From Actinopolymorpha alba DSM 45243 (GTDB lineage: Bacteria > Actinomycetota > Actinomycetes > Propionibacteriales > Actinopolymorphaceae): a stretch of 64,000 nt of DNA. Under the pieces are notes generated by a model, which ran no database searches, was not told the origin of the DNA, and saw only the letters and a list, made by a program, of their open reading frames with translations. A program made the translations under genes and the position numbers. The stretch spans positions 179 through 64,178 of the forward strand of contig NZ_KB892766.1 in the NCBI RefSeq assembly GCF_000373925.1. Reading direction: 5' to 3'. Positions 63,896-64,000 of this stretch are shown here, in pieces (position 1 is the first letter of the stretch; the number at the start of each line of letters is the position of its first letter).

Positions 63896-64000
63896 TCAGG
63901 GCTGAGCGAGTAGCTGATTCAGGGTGGCGGTCGCGGTCCTTAATCCTTGGCCGTCGAGCAGTTCGCGGCCCCAGTCCAGCAGGGGTTGTCGGGCTCGGCG
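63896..64000 (-). CDS. C-terminal end of an unidentified gene (partial)
   Basis: On the minus strand the frame closing at 63896 reads RQPLLDWGRELLDGQGLRTA and TATLNQLLAQP to the stop. It is open to the window edge and has normal helical composition. The piece is too short to assign a family. Confidence 0.5.
   Translation of the reverse strand, partial: RRARQPLLDWGRELLDGQGLRTATATLNQLLAQP

Overview
The window is a GC-rich actinobacterial chromosome segment. The conserved blocks valS-folC-DUF4233-ndk and radical SAM-DUF2344-rne/rng-rplU-rpmA-obgE-proB-proA-nadD-rsfS are typical of Actinomycetota. GTG starts and ATGA/GTGA stop-start overlaps are common, and several genes carry a TANNNT box 6-7 nt before the start codon, as in leaderless actinobacterial transcripts. 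A Propionibacteriales-like genus is my best guess, but there is no rRNA and the genus cannot be proved from this sequence.

Layout. 1-1.67 kb: a frameshifted DUF222/HNH-type gene and a non-coding island full of inverted repeats. 1.67-7.44 kb: a GNAT gene, then valS, folC, DUF4233 and ndk. 7.5-10 kb: a CPBP membrane protease and a divergent, clostridial-looking glutamyl-tRNA synthetase. 10.0-11.1 kb: an IS200/IS605 element with intact tnpA and an internally deleted tnpB. 11.1-14.9 kb: two overlapping ABC exporter half-transporters. 15-17.9 kb: a DinB-like protein, then a decayed locus in which a HerA/DUF87-type ATPase gene (broken by a visible 14-bp duplication and other shifts) is joined to the 3' end of a calpain-like cysteine protease gene, followed by an intact 89-aa gene. 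18.3-26.2 kb: a complete kdp high-affinity potassium system (27-aa ORF, kdpF, A, B, C, D, E). 26.2-27.1 kb: a second large repeat island. 27.3-30.1 kb: membrane proteins and CorA. 30.3-48.65 kb: the housekeeping block, with a VIT-VWA gene, a MerR gene, a DM13-like membrane protein and a DUF4097 protein inserted between proB and proA. 48.75 kb: tRNA-Ala(GGC).

From tRNA-Ala to the end the content is accessory: chrA with a chrB gene split in two, a phosphatase-like protein, and a FetAB-type metal exporter, with related palindromic sites near both ends of this cluster; then acetyltransferases, a methyltransferase, a histidine-phosphatase homologue that has lost its catalytic histidine, an ankyrin protein, a phosphotransferase, DinB/DUF664, fragments of VOC and HAD genes, an FMN reductase divergent from an AraC-type regulator, a PhoX-like secreted protein and a PIG-L deacetylase.

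The most unusual non-coding structure is a family of composite repeats in three intergenic islands (about 0.87-1.45, 17.9-18.16 and 26.7-27.1 kb). It consists of a 124-126 bp element with 19-bp terminal inverted repeats, a second related module, and a roughly 52-nt hairpin found once in each island. No ORF belongs to it.
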